Assembly: GCF_014174475.1 (NCBI RefSeq)
Contig: NZ_JACJUD010000001.1
Location: 1,159,861-1,223,860 of the forward strand
Origin: Aquipseudomonas ullengensis
GTDB taxonomy: Bacteria > Pseudomonadota > Gammaproteobacteria > Pseudomonadales > Pseudomonadaceae
DNA length: 64,000 nt
Direction: 5' to 3'
The number at the start of each line of letters is the position of its first letter. The first letter of the stretch is position 1. Below, piece by piece: positions 17,570 through 26,261 of this stretch. Position numbers and translations under genes: made by a program. The notes under the pieces are model-generated. The model did not search any database. It saw nothing but the letters and a program-made list of their open reading frames with translations, and was not told the DNA's origin.

Positions 17570-18637
17570 ATGACCCCGACTCCTGCAACCCATGGCCAAC
17601 AAAACCACCAGCAGCGCTCCGCGCATATCCGCACGGTGGTGATGGCGCGTGGTGAAGAACTGCGCCAGCGTTACCCGATCCTCCAGCATCAGGACGCGCT
17701 CGGCGCGGGCATCCTGACCTTCGCCCTGGCCGGCATGATCGGCTCGGCCTGGCTCTACCTGGATGGCGCCATCGCCTGGTGGGCGTGCCTGCTGGCCAAC
17801 GCCTTCTTCGCTTCGCTGACCCACGAGCTGGAACATGACCTGATCCACTCCATGTACTTCCGCAAGCAGCGCGTGCCGCACAACCTGATGATGGCGCTGG
17901 TGTGGATGGCGCGGCCGAGCACGATCAACCCGTGGATTCGCCGCCACCTGCACCTCAACCACCACAAGGTGTCCGGCAGCGAGACCGATATCGAAGAGCG
18001 CGCCATCACCAACGGCGAGCCCTGGGGCTTCGCCCGCCTGCTGATGGTCGGCGACAACGTGATGTCCTCGTTCATCCGCTTCCTGCGGGCCAAGACCTGG
18101 GCGCACAAGAAAATGATCGTCACCCGTACGCTCAAGGGCTATGCGCCGCTGGGCCTGCTCAACTGGAGCACCTGGTACGTATTCCTCGGCTTCCACCTGA
18201 TCGACTTCGTCGCCAGTGCCGCTGGTGCCCCGATCGCCTGGTCGGCCACTACCCTGAGCGTGATGGATGGGGTGACCATCGCCGTGGTCGTGCTGGTCGG
18301 GCCCAACGTGCTGCGCACCTTCTGCCTGCACTTCGTCAGCTCCAACATGCACTACTACGGTGACATCGAGGCCGGCAACGTGATCCAGCAGACCCAGGTG
18401 CTCAACCCCTGGTGGTTGTGGCCGCTGCAGGCGTTCTGCTTCAACTTCGGCAGCACCCATGCGATCCACCACTTCGTGGTCAAGGAACCCTTCTATATCC
18501 GCCAGCTCACCGCGCCCCTGGCGCACCAGCTGATGCGCGACGCCGGCGTGCGCTTCAACGACTTTGGCACCTTCGCCCGCGCCAACCGCTGGCAGCCGGT
18601 GAGCAAGCCGGCCGCTGAGGCTGCACAAGCTGCCTGA
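17570..18637 (+). CDS. Membrane fatty acid desaturase / hydroxylase-type di-iron protein
   Basis: The 355-residue membrane protein has three histidine clusters: [14 protein letters not shown] and HAIHHF, with an extra His in the [11 protein letters not shown] segment. This is the di-iron signature shared by acyl desaturases and alkane or sterol hydroxylases. Hydrophobic segments sit between the boxes. A flavodoxin-fold protein and a rubredoxin follow on the same strand, giving a likely electron route. Substrate and reaction type (double bond or hydroxyl) cannot be read from sequence. The gene is divergent from an AraC regulator. Confidence 0.85.
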   Translation: MTPTPATHGQQNHQQRSAHIRTVVMARGEELRQRYPILQHQDALGAGILTFALAGMIGSAWLYLDGAIAWWACLLANAFFASLTHELEHDLIHSMYFRKQRVPHNLMMALVWMARPSTINPWIRRHLHLNHHKVSGSETDIEERAITNGEPWGFARLLMVGDNVMSSFIRFLRAKTWAHKKMIVTRTLKGYAPLGLLNWSTWYVFLGFHLIDFVASAAGAPIAWSATTLSVMDGVTIAVVVLVGPNVLRTFCLHFVSSNMHYYGDIEAGNVIQQTQVLNPWWLWPLQAFCFNFGSTHAIHHFVVKEPFYIRQLTAPLAHQLMRDAGVRFNDFGTFARANRWQPVSKPAAEAAQAA

Positions 18638-18644
18638 CCTATCC

Positions 18645-18668
18645 GGGGCCCGCTCGGGCCCCCGTTTT
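18645..18668 (+). terminator. Hairpin between desaturase and flavoprotein genes, possible attenuator
   Basis: GGGGCCCG and CGGGCCCC form a perfect eight-base stem followed by CGTTTT. The T-run is weak, so partial termination or mRNA protection is more likely than a full stop. Confidence 0.5.
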
Positions 18669-18681
18669 CCCGGAAGTTTCG

Positions 18682-19407
18682 ATGAATATCCTGATCGTCC
18701 ACGCCCATCCCGAACCGCAGTCCTTCTGCAGTGCGATGAAAGACCTCGCCGTCGATACGCTGCAGCAGGGTGGCCACAGTGTGCAGGTGTCCGACCTGTA
18801 CGCGATGAACTGGAACCCGGTGGCGTCGGCCGCCGACTTCCAGCAGCGCAACAACCCCGACTACCTGGTCTACGCCCTCGAACAGCGTCACGCCCACGGC
18901 CAGCAGGCCCTGGCCGCGGATATTGCCGCCGAGCTGGAGAAACTGCTCTGGGCCGACCTGGTGATCCTCAATTTCCCGCTGTTCTGGTGCTCGGTGCCGG
19001 CCATCCTCAAGGGCTGGATCGACCGCGTGCTGGTGTCCGGCGTGTGCTACGGCGGCCTGCGTTTCTATGACCGCGGCGGCCTGGCCGGCAAGCGCGCGTT
19101 GCTCAGCTTCACCCTGGGCGGCCAGTCGCACATGTTCGCCGACGAAGAGGCCGTGCACGGTGACTGGGAACCCATGCTGCGCCCGCTGCAGCGCGGCACC
19201 CTGGCCTACACCGGGCTCAGCGTGCTGCCACCGTTCGCCGCCTGCCACGTGCCCTACATCAGCCAGCAGGCGCGCGAGGAAATCCTCGAGCAGTACAGCG
19301 ATTACCTGCAGCGCCTGGATGAAGTCGAGCCACTGGTGTTCCCGTCCCTGGCCAACTTCGACCGTCACCTGCACCCGCTGCGCAACGCGCAGGAGGTGCC
19401 GGCATGA
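18682..19407 (+). CDS. NAD(P)H quinone oxidoreductase-like flavodoxin-fold protein
   Basis: The 241-residue protein starts [19 protein letters not shown], the FMN/FAD phosphate loop of the NQO1/MdaB/KefF family, and has [32 protein letters not shown] and [12 protein letters not shown], also typical. It should reduce a quinone or acceptor with NAD(P)H via flavin. It lies 44 bp after the desaturase and overlaps the rubredoxin start (ATGA), so it may feed electrons toward rubredoxin; that link is inferred from gene order. GGAAG lies five bases before the ATG. Confidence 0.88.
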   Translation: MNILIVHAHPEPQSFCSAMKDLAVDTLQQGGHSVQVSDLYAMNWNPVASAADFQQRNNPDYLVYALEQRHAHGQQALAADIAAELEKLLWADLVILNFPLFWCSVPAILKGWIDRVLVSGVCYGGLRFYDRGGLAGKRALLSFTLGGQSHMFADEEAVHGDWEPMLRPLQRGTLAYTGLSVLPPFAACHVPYISQQAREEILEQYSDYLQRLDEVEPLVFPSLANFDRHLHPLRNAQEVPA

Positions 19408-19568
19408 AGACCTGGATCTGCGTGGTGTGCGGGCTGATCTACGACGAAGCCAGTGGCTGGCCGGATGACGGCATCGCCGCCGGTACACCCTGGGCCGAGG
19501 TGCCGGATGACTGGCTGTGCCCGGACTGCGGCGTGAGCAAGGCCGACTTCGACATGCAGGAAATCTGA
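19404..19568 (+). CDS. Rubredoxin (54 residues)
   Basis: This short gene begins inside the stop codon of the flavoprotein gene. The product opens [20 protein letters not shown] and contains the two knuckles CVVCG and CPDCG, which bind one iron through four Cys, plus the rubredoxin-typical W-E/A-E-V-P-D-D-W segment. Rubredoxins carry single electrons to membrane di-iron alkane hydroxylases and some other oxygenases. Its place after the desaturase and flavoprotein genes suggests a complete electron chain. It is full length and the frame is clean. Confidence 0.93.
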   Translation: MKTWICVVCGLIYDEASGWPDDGIAAGTPWAEVPDDWLCPDCGVSKADFDMQEI

Positions 19569-19635
19569 ACCGACCAGCGCGGCCCGGCGCGCATGGACGC
19601 CCGCGCGGCGGATGCGTATGATTGCGCCCCGCAAC

Positions 19636-19712
19636 GCACCAGTAGCTCAGCTGGATAGAGTACTGCCCTCCGAAGGCAGGGGTCGTGGGTTCGAATCCCG
19701 CCTGGTGCGCCA
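19636..19712 (+). tRNA. tRNA-Arg (anticodon CCG)
   Basis: A 77-base cloverleaf: acceptor GCACCAG pairs with CTGGTGC, a D arm with AGCTCAGCTGGA, anticodon stem CTGCC/GGCAG with CCG at 19670-19672, T arm with GGTTCGAATCC, and an encoded CCA end. It reads Arg CGG codons. A strong terminator follows. Confidence 0.97.
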
Positions 19713-19716
19713 TATG

Positions 19717-19749
19717 AAAAAAGGCTTAGGTGAAAACCTAGGCCTTTTT
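19717..19749 (+). terminator. Intrinsic terminator after tRNA-Arg
   Basis: A long stem (AAAGGCTTAGGT with ACCTAGGCCTTT, one mismatch) closes on a GAAA loop and ends in five T. Confidence 0.85.
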
Positions 19750-20213
19750 GTTTTTCATGTGTCCCACATGTGTCCATGCCATGCCCACGCCACATTGGCA
19801 GGTCCACTGCCCTTATCTGCCGGGCGTTGCTAGGCACCAGTGGCTGGCATGAGCCGTAACGTGCAACACGTTACTCAGCCTCTCCCGCTACTCACAGATC
19901 GCAAGCGCTGCAGGGTGTCGAACGCGCTGCTCGGAAAAGCAGATCGTCCGGTGCCCTGGCTACCTGCTTGCCGGGCCGCGCCATGGCCTGGCCTCATACG
20001 GGGCCCGCAAATCCAGGTATAGCGTTTGAGAATAGCTGCCTCGATCATTTCTATTTTCGAGTAATGGCATGCAGGGCGTAGCATCCGACCCACGCTTTGG
20101 GGCTCTGCTAATGCCCGGCGGCATGGCTCGTTGTGCCCGTTCTCGGCCAAGCCAGCGCCTCCTCGCCGCCACAGATTCCCGGATGAAAAAGAACAAGTAC
20201 CAGAGGAACCCGC
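19750..20213. other. Region between tRNA-Arg and kynU (464 bp)
   Basis: No gene is supported here. It contains a perfect inverted repeat at 19856-19874 and a weaker CTCGA/TCGAG pair at 20040-20061, and must hold the kynU promoter. AGAGGAAC lies just before the kynU start. Sequence just after the tRNA (TGTCCCACATGTGTCC) resembles the kind of repeat seen at tRNA-linked integration sites, but no integrase is present. Confidence 0.5.
19856..19874. promoter_or_regulatory. Perfect inverted repeat upstream of kynU
   Basis: GTAACGTG and CACGTTAC form perfect eight-base arms around CAA. It lies about 340 bp before kynU and could be a regulator site or a hairpin. No T-run follows, so it is not a standard terminator. 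Confidence 0.4.
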
Positions 20214-21458
20214 ATGACCCTTTCCGTCCCGCTCACCCGCGAGCATTTCGAACGCCTCGACCGTGATGATCCGCTGAGTGCCTGCCGCGCTCGCTTCGAC
20301 CTTCCCGAGGGCGAGATCTACCTGGATGGCAATTCGTTGGGGGCGATGCCTGCCCATGTGCCGGCGCGCATCGAGAAGGTGCTGAAAGAGGAGTGGGCCC
20401 ATGGCCTGATCCGCTCCTGGAACGACGCCGACTGGTACCCGGCTCCGCAGCGCACCGGCGCTAAGATCGCCAAGTTGATCGGCGCTCAGGCTCACGAGGT
20501 GATCGTCGCGGACTCTACCTCCATCAACCTGTTCAAGGTGCTGGTGGCCGCCACCCGCATGCAGCCGGGGCGCAAGGTGATCCTGGCTGAGAAAGGCAAC
20601 TTCCCCACCGATGTCTATATCGCCGCGGGCGTTGCCGAGCTGACCGGTTGCGAGCTGCGCTGTGTGGAGCCGGACGAGGTGCTGGATGCGCTGAACGATA
20701 GCGTTGCGATCCTCTCCCTGACCCAAGTGAACTTCAAATCCGGCCGTCGCTACGACATGGCGGCCATCACCGCTCGCGCTCATGAAGTCGGTGCCCTGGT
20801 GGTCTGGGACCTATGCCATTCCGCGGGCGCCATGCCGATAGAGCTGAACGGTGCCAATGCCGACTTCGCGGTCGGTTGTGGCTACAAGTACCTCAACGGT
20901 GGTCCCGGTGCCCCGGCCTTCGTCTTCGTCGCCGAGCGCCACATCGCCCATGTGCGCCAGCCGCTGACCGGCTGGCACGGCCACGCCAAACCGTTCGACT
21001 TCACCCACGAGTACGCTCCGCACCCGACCATCGACCGCATGCTGGTGGGTACCGCCCCGCAGCTCGGGGTGTTGGCGCTGGAAGCGGCACTGGAGGTGTT
21101 CGAGGGCGTCGACATGCAGGTACTGCGCAAGAAGAGCGTCGCGCTCTGCGACCTGTTCATCCAGCTGTGTGACGAGCAACTGCTGGGCCTGGGCGTCGAG
21201 TTGCGCACCCCGCGGGATGCCGAGCAGCGCGGCAGCCAGGTATCCCTGGCGCATGCCGAAGCCTATCCGGTGATGCAGGCGCTGATTGCCCGCGGCGTGG
21301 TGGGCGATTTCCGCGCGCCGGACATCCTGCGCTTCGGCTTCACCCCGCTGTACACCCGCTATGTAGACGTTTGGGACAGCGTGGAGGCCCTGCGCGAGAT
21401 CCTGCACAGCGCCGAATGGAATCGCCCCGAGTTCATCGCCCGCAAGTCGGTGACCTGA
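20214..21458 (+). CDS. kynU: Kynureninase
   Basis: The 414-residue PLP enzyme cleaves kynurenine to anthranilate and alanine, or 3-hydroxykynurenine to 3-hydroxyanthranilate and alanine. Evidence is IYLDGNSLGAMP, RSWNDADWYPAPQRTGAKIA, ADSTSINLFKVL, VVWDLCHSAGAMPIELNG and the PLP Lys225 in GCGYKYLNGGPGAPAF. Length is normal. It is the first gene of a plus-strand group with a permease 28 bp downstream. Together with the facing 3-hydroxyanthranilate operon it implies cleavage of 3-hydroxykynurenine in this organism. Neither kynA nor a kynurenine monooxygenase is adjacent. Confidence 0.96.
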   Translation: MTLSVPLTREHFERLDRDDPLSACRARFDLPEGEIYLDGNSLGAMPAHVPARIEKVLKEEWAHGLIRSWNDADWYPAPQRTGAKIAKLIGAQAHEVIVADSTSINLFKVLVAATRMQPGRKVILAEKGNFPTDVYIAAGVAELTGCELRCVEPDEVLDALNDSVAILSLTQVNFKSGRRYDMAAITARAHEVGALVVWDLCHSAGAMPIELNGANADFAVGCGYKYLNGGPGAPAFVFVAERHIAHVRQPLTGWHGHAKPFDFTHEYAPHPTIDRMLVGTAPQLGVLALEAALEVFEGVDMQVLRKKSVALCDLFIQLCDEQLLGLGVELRTPRDAEQRGSQVSLAHAEAYPVMQALIARGVVGDFRAPDILRFGFTPLYTRYVDVWDSVEALREILHSAEWNRPEFIARKSVT

Positions 21459-21486
21459 TTTTCCTTACCAGATCGGAGCATTCAAT

Positions 21487-22902
21487 ATGACAAGAACAAC
21501 AAGCTCTTTCGACGACCTGGTTCAGCGCGAGCAGGGTCTCAAGCAAAGCCTGAGCAGCGGCCAGCTGTCGATGATCGCCATCGGTGGCGCCATTGGCACC
21601 GGCCTGTTCCTGGGCAGCGGTTTCGCCATTGGCTTCGCGGGTCCCAGCGTGCTGGTCAGTTACGCCATTGGTGCGGTGATCGCACTGTTGCTGATGGGTT
21701 GCCTGGCGGAAATGACCGTGCGCCATCCGACGTCGGGGTCCTTCGGCTCCTTCGCCGAATTCTATGTGGCGCCCTGGTTCGGCTTCCTGATCCGCTATGC
21801 CTACTGGGCGTCCATCGTCTTCGCGGTGGGCACCGAGATCACCGCAGCGGCCATGTACATGAAGTACTGGTACCCGGAGGTGCCTGGCGGCTACTGGATG
21901 GCGACCTTCTCGATCGCCCTGATTCTGGCCAACGCACTCAGCGTCAAGGTGTTCGGCGCCATCGAGTATGTCTTTTCGCTGCTCAAGCTCTGCGCCATCG
22001 TGGTCTTCATCCTTCTGGGGGCGTACGTGGTCTACGGCGCGCCGGTCGACTCCAGCATAGGTTTCAGTAACTACAGCAACGATCGCGGCTTCTTCCCCAA
22101 TGGTCTGTGGGGCACCTGGGTGGCGGTGATCGTGGCCTTCTTCAGCTACCTGAGCATCGAGATGATTGCGGTGGCGGCCGGTGAGGCGAAGGACCCGCAA
22201 CGCGCCGTCACTCGTGCGTTCCGGATTACCGTCGTGCGTCTGGTGGTGTTCTATCTGCTGACCATCGCACTGGTCCTGGCGATTGTGCCCTGGGGGCAGA
22301 ACAACGGCGGCCAGAGCCCCTTCGTCACGGTAATGAACGCCACCGGCGTGCCCTATGCGGGCGCCGTGTTCAACGCGGTGATCCTGATCGCGGCCCTGTC
22401 GGCGATGAACAGCCAGCTGTACATCACCTCGCGCCTGATGTTCAGCCTGTCCCGTGCCGGCCAGGCGCCCGCAGTGTTTGGCCGCGTCAGTGGCAAGGGC
22501 GTGCCCATCCCGGCGCTGCTGCTGTCTTCGCTCGGCATTGGCCTGGGTACCCTGCTGTACCTCGCTTACCCGGAGAAGGCCTTCACGTTGATGATGTCTA
22601 TCGCGATGTTTGGTGCGATGTTCACCTGGGCAGGCATCTTCCTTACCCACCTGTTCTTCCGTAAGCGCCAGGGCAGCGAGCCGCTGGAGTTCCGTCTCTG
22701 GGGCTACCCCTGGACCAGCCTGGCGGGCTTGCTGCTGATGCTTGCCGTGATGGTCACCACGCTATTCACCGAGGAATTCGCTCTGACCCTGGTGTTCGGC
22801 GTGCCCTTCCTGCTGGTGGTCGGTGCGATCTACGTCCTGCGCTTTCGCAAGACCCGCTCCATCGAAGGCGACGCACCCAAGCCGCTACCCATCCAGCGCT
22901 GA
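21487..22902 (+). CDS. Amino-acid permease of the APC family
   Basis: The 471-residue protein has the AAT-group opening LSSGQLSMIAIGGAIGTGLFLGSGFAIGFAGPSVLVSY, EMTVRHPTSGSFGSFAEFYV and twelve predicted membrane helices. The AAT group carries amino acids with protons. Its position 28 bp after kynU suggests import of tryptophan, kynurenine or a related aromatic amino acid; a similar permease follows kynU in P. aeruginosa as I recall. Specificity cannot be read from sequence. A ribosome site (GGAGCA) precedes the ATG. Confidence 0.9.
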   Translation: MTRTTSSFDDLVQREQGLKQSLSSGQLSMIAIGGAIGTGLFLGSGFAIGFAGPSVLVSYAIGAVIALLLMGCLAEMTVRHPTSGSFGSFAEFYVAPWFGFLIRYAYWASIVFAVGTEITAAAMYMKYWYPEVPGGYWMATFSIALILANALSVKVFGAIEYVFSLLKLCAIVVFILLGAYVVYGAPVDSSIGFSNYSNDRGFFPNGLWGTWVAVIVAFFSYLSIEMIAVAAGEAKDPQRAVTRAFRITVVRLVVFYLLTIALVLAIVPWGQNNGGQSPFVTVMNATGVPYAGAVFNAVILIAALSAMNSQLYITSRLMFSLSRAGQAPAVFGRVSGKGVPIPALLLSSLGIGLGTLLYLAYPEKAFTLMMSIAMFGAMFTWAGIFLTHLFFRKRQGSEPLEFRLWGYPWTSLAGLLLMLAVMVTTLFTEEFALTLVFGVPFLLVVGAIYVLRFRKTRSIEGDAPKPLPIQR

Positions 22903-23013
22903 TACGACTCAGCTACTCGATCAACACGTTGCTCAGACACCGGGCAGTCCGACTGCCCGGCAGGGGAGCGCGTGCCCGTACTACCCAAACGACGACCTGA
23001 AGAAGAGTGTTCC

Positions 23014-24336
23014 ATGCGTGCTGTCAAAACCTCTCTGTCGATCCTTATGTGTCTGTGCGCGCTGCCTGCTGCTGGCCAGCCCATGGGCGGCTTTGCAGAG
23101 GTCGTCGATGACAGCCGTTTGAGCCTGCTGCTGCGTAACTCGTATTTCAACCGCAGCAAGGAGGACGGTCGTAGCGACAGTCGAGACTGGACCCAGGGCA
23201 TCAATGCCGACTTCACCTCGGGTTTCACGCCGGGAACCTTCGGCCTGGGTCTGGATGCGTTTGCCTATCTGGGCCTGAAGCTCGATGCGTCGCCTGGCAA
23301 GGCGGGCACGGGTAACCTGCCGGTTCATGATGATGGCGTTCCCGCCGACGAATATGCCAAGGGCGGTGCGGCGCTGAAACTGCGCTGGTCGAAAACCCTG
23401 CTCAAGCTGGGCGAGCAGCGTCCGGATACGCCAGTGTTCGGGGTCAGCCACTTCCGCATCGTGCCGCAGACCGCCACCGGCGTTGCCCTGGAAAGCCAGG
23501 AATGGGACGGCCTGGAGCTGCAGGGTGGGCATTTCACCTCGGCCACCAGTCCGGTGACTACCAATTCCGATGGCGACCTATGGGCGGTCATGGCGGGCGT
23601 TACCTCCTCGGCGGCCGACTACCTGGGGGGCACCCAGCAGCTCGCCCCCGGCCTGTCGGCGACGCTCTACGGTGCCCGCTTCGAAGACATCTGGAACCAG
23701 TACTACGCCAACCTCGACGGTCGCCTGGAACTGCAGGGTGAGCGTGAAGTCGGCGTGGGCCTGACGCTCTACCGCACCCAGGAGGCCGGTCAGGCGAAGG
23801 CAGGGGAGATCGACAACACCACGCTCGGCCTCTCGACTTTCTATCGCTTGGGCGATCACCGCTTCCTGCTGGGTCTGCAGAAGGTCGCCGGCGATACGCC
23901 ATTCGACTACCTGGGCGTCGGCGACAACGACCGCAACGGGCGCAATGGCCGTGACCAGGGGGCCTCCATCTGGCTGCCCAACTCGGCACAGTTCTCCGAC
24001 TTCAATGGCCCGCATGAGCGCTCCTGGCAGCTGCGTTATGACTTCTCGCTGGCCGGGCTCGGCCTGCCTGGAGCCTCGTTGATGGCGCGCTACATCAGCG
24101 GCGCGGGCATCGACGGCAGCCACATCCCCCAGGACAGCCCCTATGCGGGACGTTACGGCGCCGATGGCGCTCACCACGAAACCAACCTGGAGCTGCGTTA
24201 CCTGGTCCAGGCCGGTCCAGCCAAGGGGCTGAGCCTGCGCATGCGGCAGGCCTGGCACCGTGCCAACGCCGAACAGGGCTCTGGCGATCTGGACGACTTC
24301 CGCCTGATTACCGATTACCCGATAGAGATTTTCTGA
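23014..24336 (+). CDS. OprD-family outer-membrane porin
   Basis: The 440-residue product has a signal peptide (MRAVKTSLSILMCLCALPAAGQ) and then GGFAEVVDDSRLSLLLRNSYFNR, the standard opening of mature OprD-family channels, ending in the aromatic-rich DYPIEIF beta-strand. These 18-stranded porins admit amino acids or aromatic acids. I chose the ATG at 23014 because an upstream in-frame ATG at 22972 would place charged residues before the signal peptide. In the kyn gene group it probably admits the pathway substrate, which is inference. Confidence 0.92.
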   Translation: MRAVKTSLSILMCLCALPAAGQPMGGFAEVVDDSRLSLLLRNSYFNRSKEDGRSDSRDWTQGINADFTSGFTPGTFGLGLDAFAYLGLKLDASPGKAGTGNLPVHDDGVPADEYAKGGAALKLRWSKTLLKLGEQRPDTPVFGVSHFRIVPQTATGVALESQEWDGLELQGGHFTSATSPVTTNSDGDLWAVMAGVTSSAADYLGGTQQLAPGLSATLYGARFEDIWNQYYANLDGRLELQGEREVGVGLTLYRTQEAGQAKAGEIDNTTLGLSTFYRLGDHRFLLGLQKVAGDTPFDYLGVGDNDRNGRNGRDQGASIWLPNSAQFSDFNGPHERSWQLRYDFSLAGLGLPGASLMARYISGAGIDGSHIPQDSPYAGRYGADGAHHETNLELRYLVQAGPAKGLSLRMRQAWHRANAEQGSGDLDDFRLITDYPIEIF

Positions 24337-24403
24337 TGTGCCGTCCTGCGGCCTGAACCTTTGACCTTACCGCCCCGCAAGGGCTCAACAAGTGGAGTGA
24401 ACA

Positions 24404-26164
24404 ATGAAAACAACGCAACGCTCGCTTAAATCGGCCGTACCCTTTGGTACCGGCCGACTGGCGGCCACGCTGCTGCTGGGGCTGTATGCCAGCGGTGTCG
24501 TGCAGGCCGAGGAACATGGGCCGATCGATATTCGCGACCCCTACGTCAAAGCGCAGACCGAGCTCTCGCCAGACCGCACGCCGCCGGCGCCGAAGCCCGG
24601 CAGCTACGGCATGGACAAGGCCACCGGCAAGTTCATCGATCCGGTCATGACGCCGTTCTCCCACAACGGGCAGTCCTTCCCCGGACAGTTGGACTACTGG
24701 GATACCCAGAGCTACATCAAGAACATGAAGATCGAGGCCTACTACCCGATCCAGGTCGAGCCCTTCCACACCTGGCAGAACATCGTCGACTTCGATGGCA
24801 AGCGCTATCTCTATCAGTACGTGCGCCGCACCCTGAAGATCTTCGATATCACCCAGCCGAAGGCGGTCAAGCTGCTGCTGGCCCAAGGTCAGAACTGGGG
24901 CCCCAATGGTGGCGGCGAGGAGGTCAACCCGCTTCCGGCACAGGACATGTTCGGCGCTGCTTCCATTCAGTGGAACAAGAAGCTGGGCAAATACATCATG
25001 GTGCAGTCCTACGAGGTGCGGCGCTTCGGTGTGTTGAGTGACAAGTACCGCGAGCCGGACAAGGTCGAGGCGATCCGCAAGTCCAACCACCTCAAGGGCT
25101 TCAAGGTCTACGAGATGAATGGGCCGCTGCCGCAGGACTGGAAGCTGATTGCCACCCGCACGACCGACATCGAGCACCCGAATGCGCCGGTGGGTGAACA
25201 ACAAGGTTCCGGGGTTCGCGATATCCCCGCCTACTTCGGCGGCGACACCATGTTCGTCGCGGCCGCGCCGAGTGACAAATACGCGCTGACCGAATACCCC
25301 AACGACCTGTACAACGCGGGTTATCAGTCCTGGGACATGTCCGACCCGAGCAACCCCAAGCTGCTCGACGTGCTGACCGTGCCTGGCCAGATCATCGGTG
25401 ATCCCGCGCATGAGGCGGTGTTCAAGGCCAACCCGCGCGCCGGTAACCGCGCAGCATGGATGGGCGCACGCATGTCGCTGTTCATTCCCAAGCCGGTCGA
25501 GCAGGGCGGCAAGTACGGTTACGCCGCCATGGGCGGTATGGGCCTGTACGTGGTGGACATCTCGAAGCCTGAGCACATGAAGGTGGTCGGCCACCTGGAG
25601 TTCCCGGTGAGCATCGCCGGTACCGAAGGCGACAACATCGATGTGTCGCAGGTGGAGAAAACCGGGTTGATCTATTTCAGCGGCTACCCGCTGAGCGAAG
25701 ACTGCTACGAGCCCTACAAGGACATCTACGCGGTCGACGTGAGCAACCCTGCGAAGCCGGCCATCAAGCACGTACTGCCGCGCCCGACGCCACCTGCGGA
25801 CGCGAAGTTCACCGACTTCTGCCAGCGCAAGGGCAGCTTCGGGCCCAAGCGTAGCGGTTACTACACCCAGCCGGGTGTGTCCCGTGACGGCATCCTGCCT
25901 TATGCGTTCTACAACGCCGGGGTGCAGGTGTTCGATGTGCGGAATCCGGAGAAGCCGAGCATTGGGGCCTACTTCGTGCCGCCGTTCGATACCAAGAACG
26001 TGGCGAGCTACGCCGTTGGCAACCTGACCCACGGCACCTACACCGAGTACGACCGCAACCTGATCTGGGTCTTCACCAACCATGGCTTCTACGCGCTGTC
26101 GACGCCGCTGCTGGGTGAGCCAAGTTTTGCGCCGCCGACCAAACCCTGGCCGGCCCGGGACTGA
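24404..26164 (+). CDS. Secreted LVIVD-repeat beta-propeller protein of unknown function
   Basis: The 586-residue protein has a signal peptide ending near residue 36 (GVVQA-EEHG). It carries at least five LVIVD-type blades: LKIFDITQP at 144, YQSWDMSDP at 307, LYVVDISKP at 381, IYAVDVSNP at 441 and VQVFDVRNP at 507. Two Cys (SEDCYEP and TDFCQRK) may form a disulfide in the oxidising periplasm. No haem motif or enzymatic signature is seen. It sits between an OprD porin and a second porin in the kyn group, so a periplasmic or surface role in substrate handling is possible. The family has no settled function that I know of. Confidence 0.85.
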   Translation: MKTTQRSLKSAVPFGTGRLAATLLLGLYASGVVQAEEHGPIDIRDPYVKAQTELSPDRTPPAPKPGSYGMDKATGKFIDPVMTPFSHNGQSFPGQLDYWDTQSYIKNMKIEAYYPIQVEPFHTWQNIVDFDGKRYLYQYVRRTLKIFDITQPKAVKLLLAQGQNWGPNGGGEEVNPLPAQDMFGAASIQWNKKLGKYIMVQSYEVRRFGVLSDKYREPDKVEAIRKSNHLKGFKVYEMNGPLPQDWKLIATRTTDIEHPNAPVGEQQGSGVRDIPAYFGGDTMFVAAAPSDKYALTEYPNDLYNAGYQSWDMSDPSNPKLLDVLTVPGQIIGDPAHEAVFKANPRAGNRAAWMGARMSLFIPKPVEQGGKYGYAAMGGMGLYVVDISKPEHMKVVGHLEFPVSIAGTEGDNIDVSQVEKTGLIYFSGYPLSEDCYEPYKDIYAVDVSNPAKPAIKHVLPRPTPPADAKFTDFCQRKGSFGPKRSGYYTQPGVSRDGILPYAFYNAGVQVFDVRNPEKPSIGAYFVPPFDTKNVASYAVGNLTHGTYTEYDRNLIWVFTNHGFYALSTPLLGEPSFAPPTKPWPARD

Positions 26165-26261
26165 TCCAGCCCACAAGAACAGTAACAACCAATAAGAAAA
26201 CAGGCCGCGGCAACCGGGGGAAGGTTGCCGCAAGCCTCTACTGGTTCTATCGGAGCATCAA

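Noticed and set aside
24308..26233. 641-residue frame opposite the LVIVD gene
   Set aside because: Antisense shadow: low-complexity composition rich in His, Arg and Val, no recognisable domain, and the sense strand has a signal peptide and repeats.
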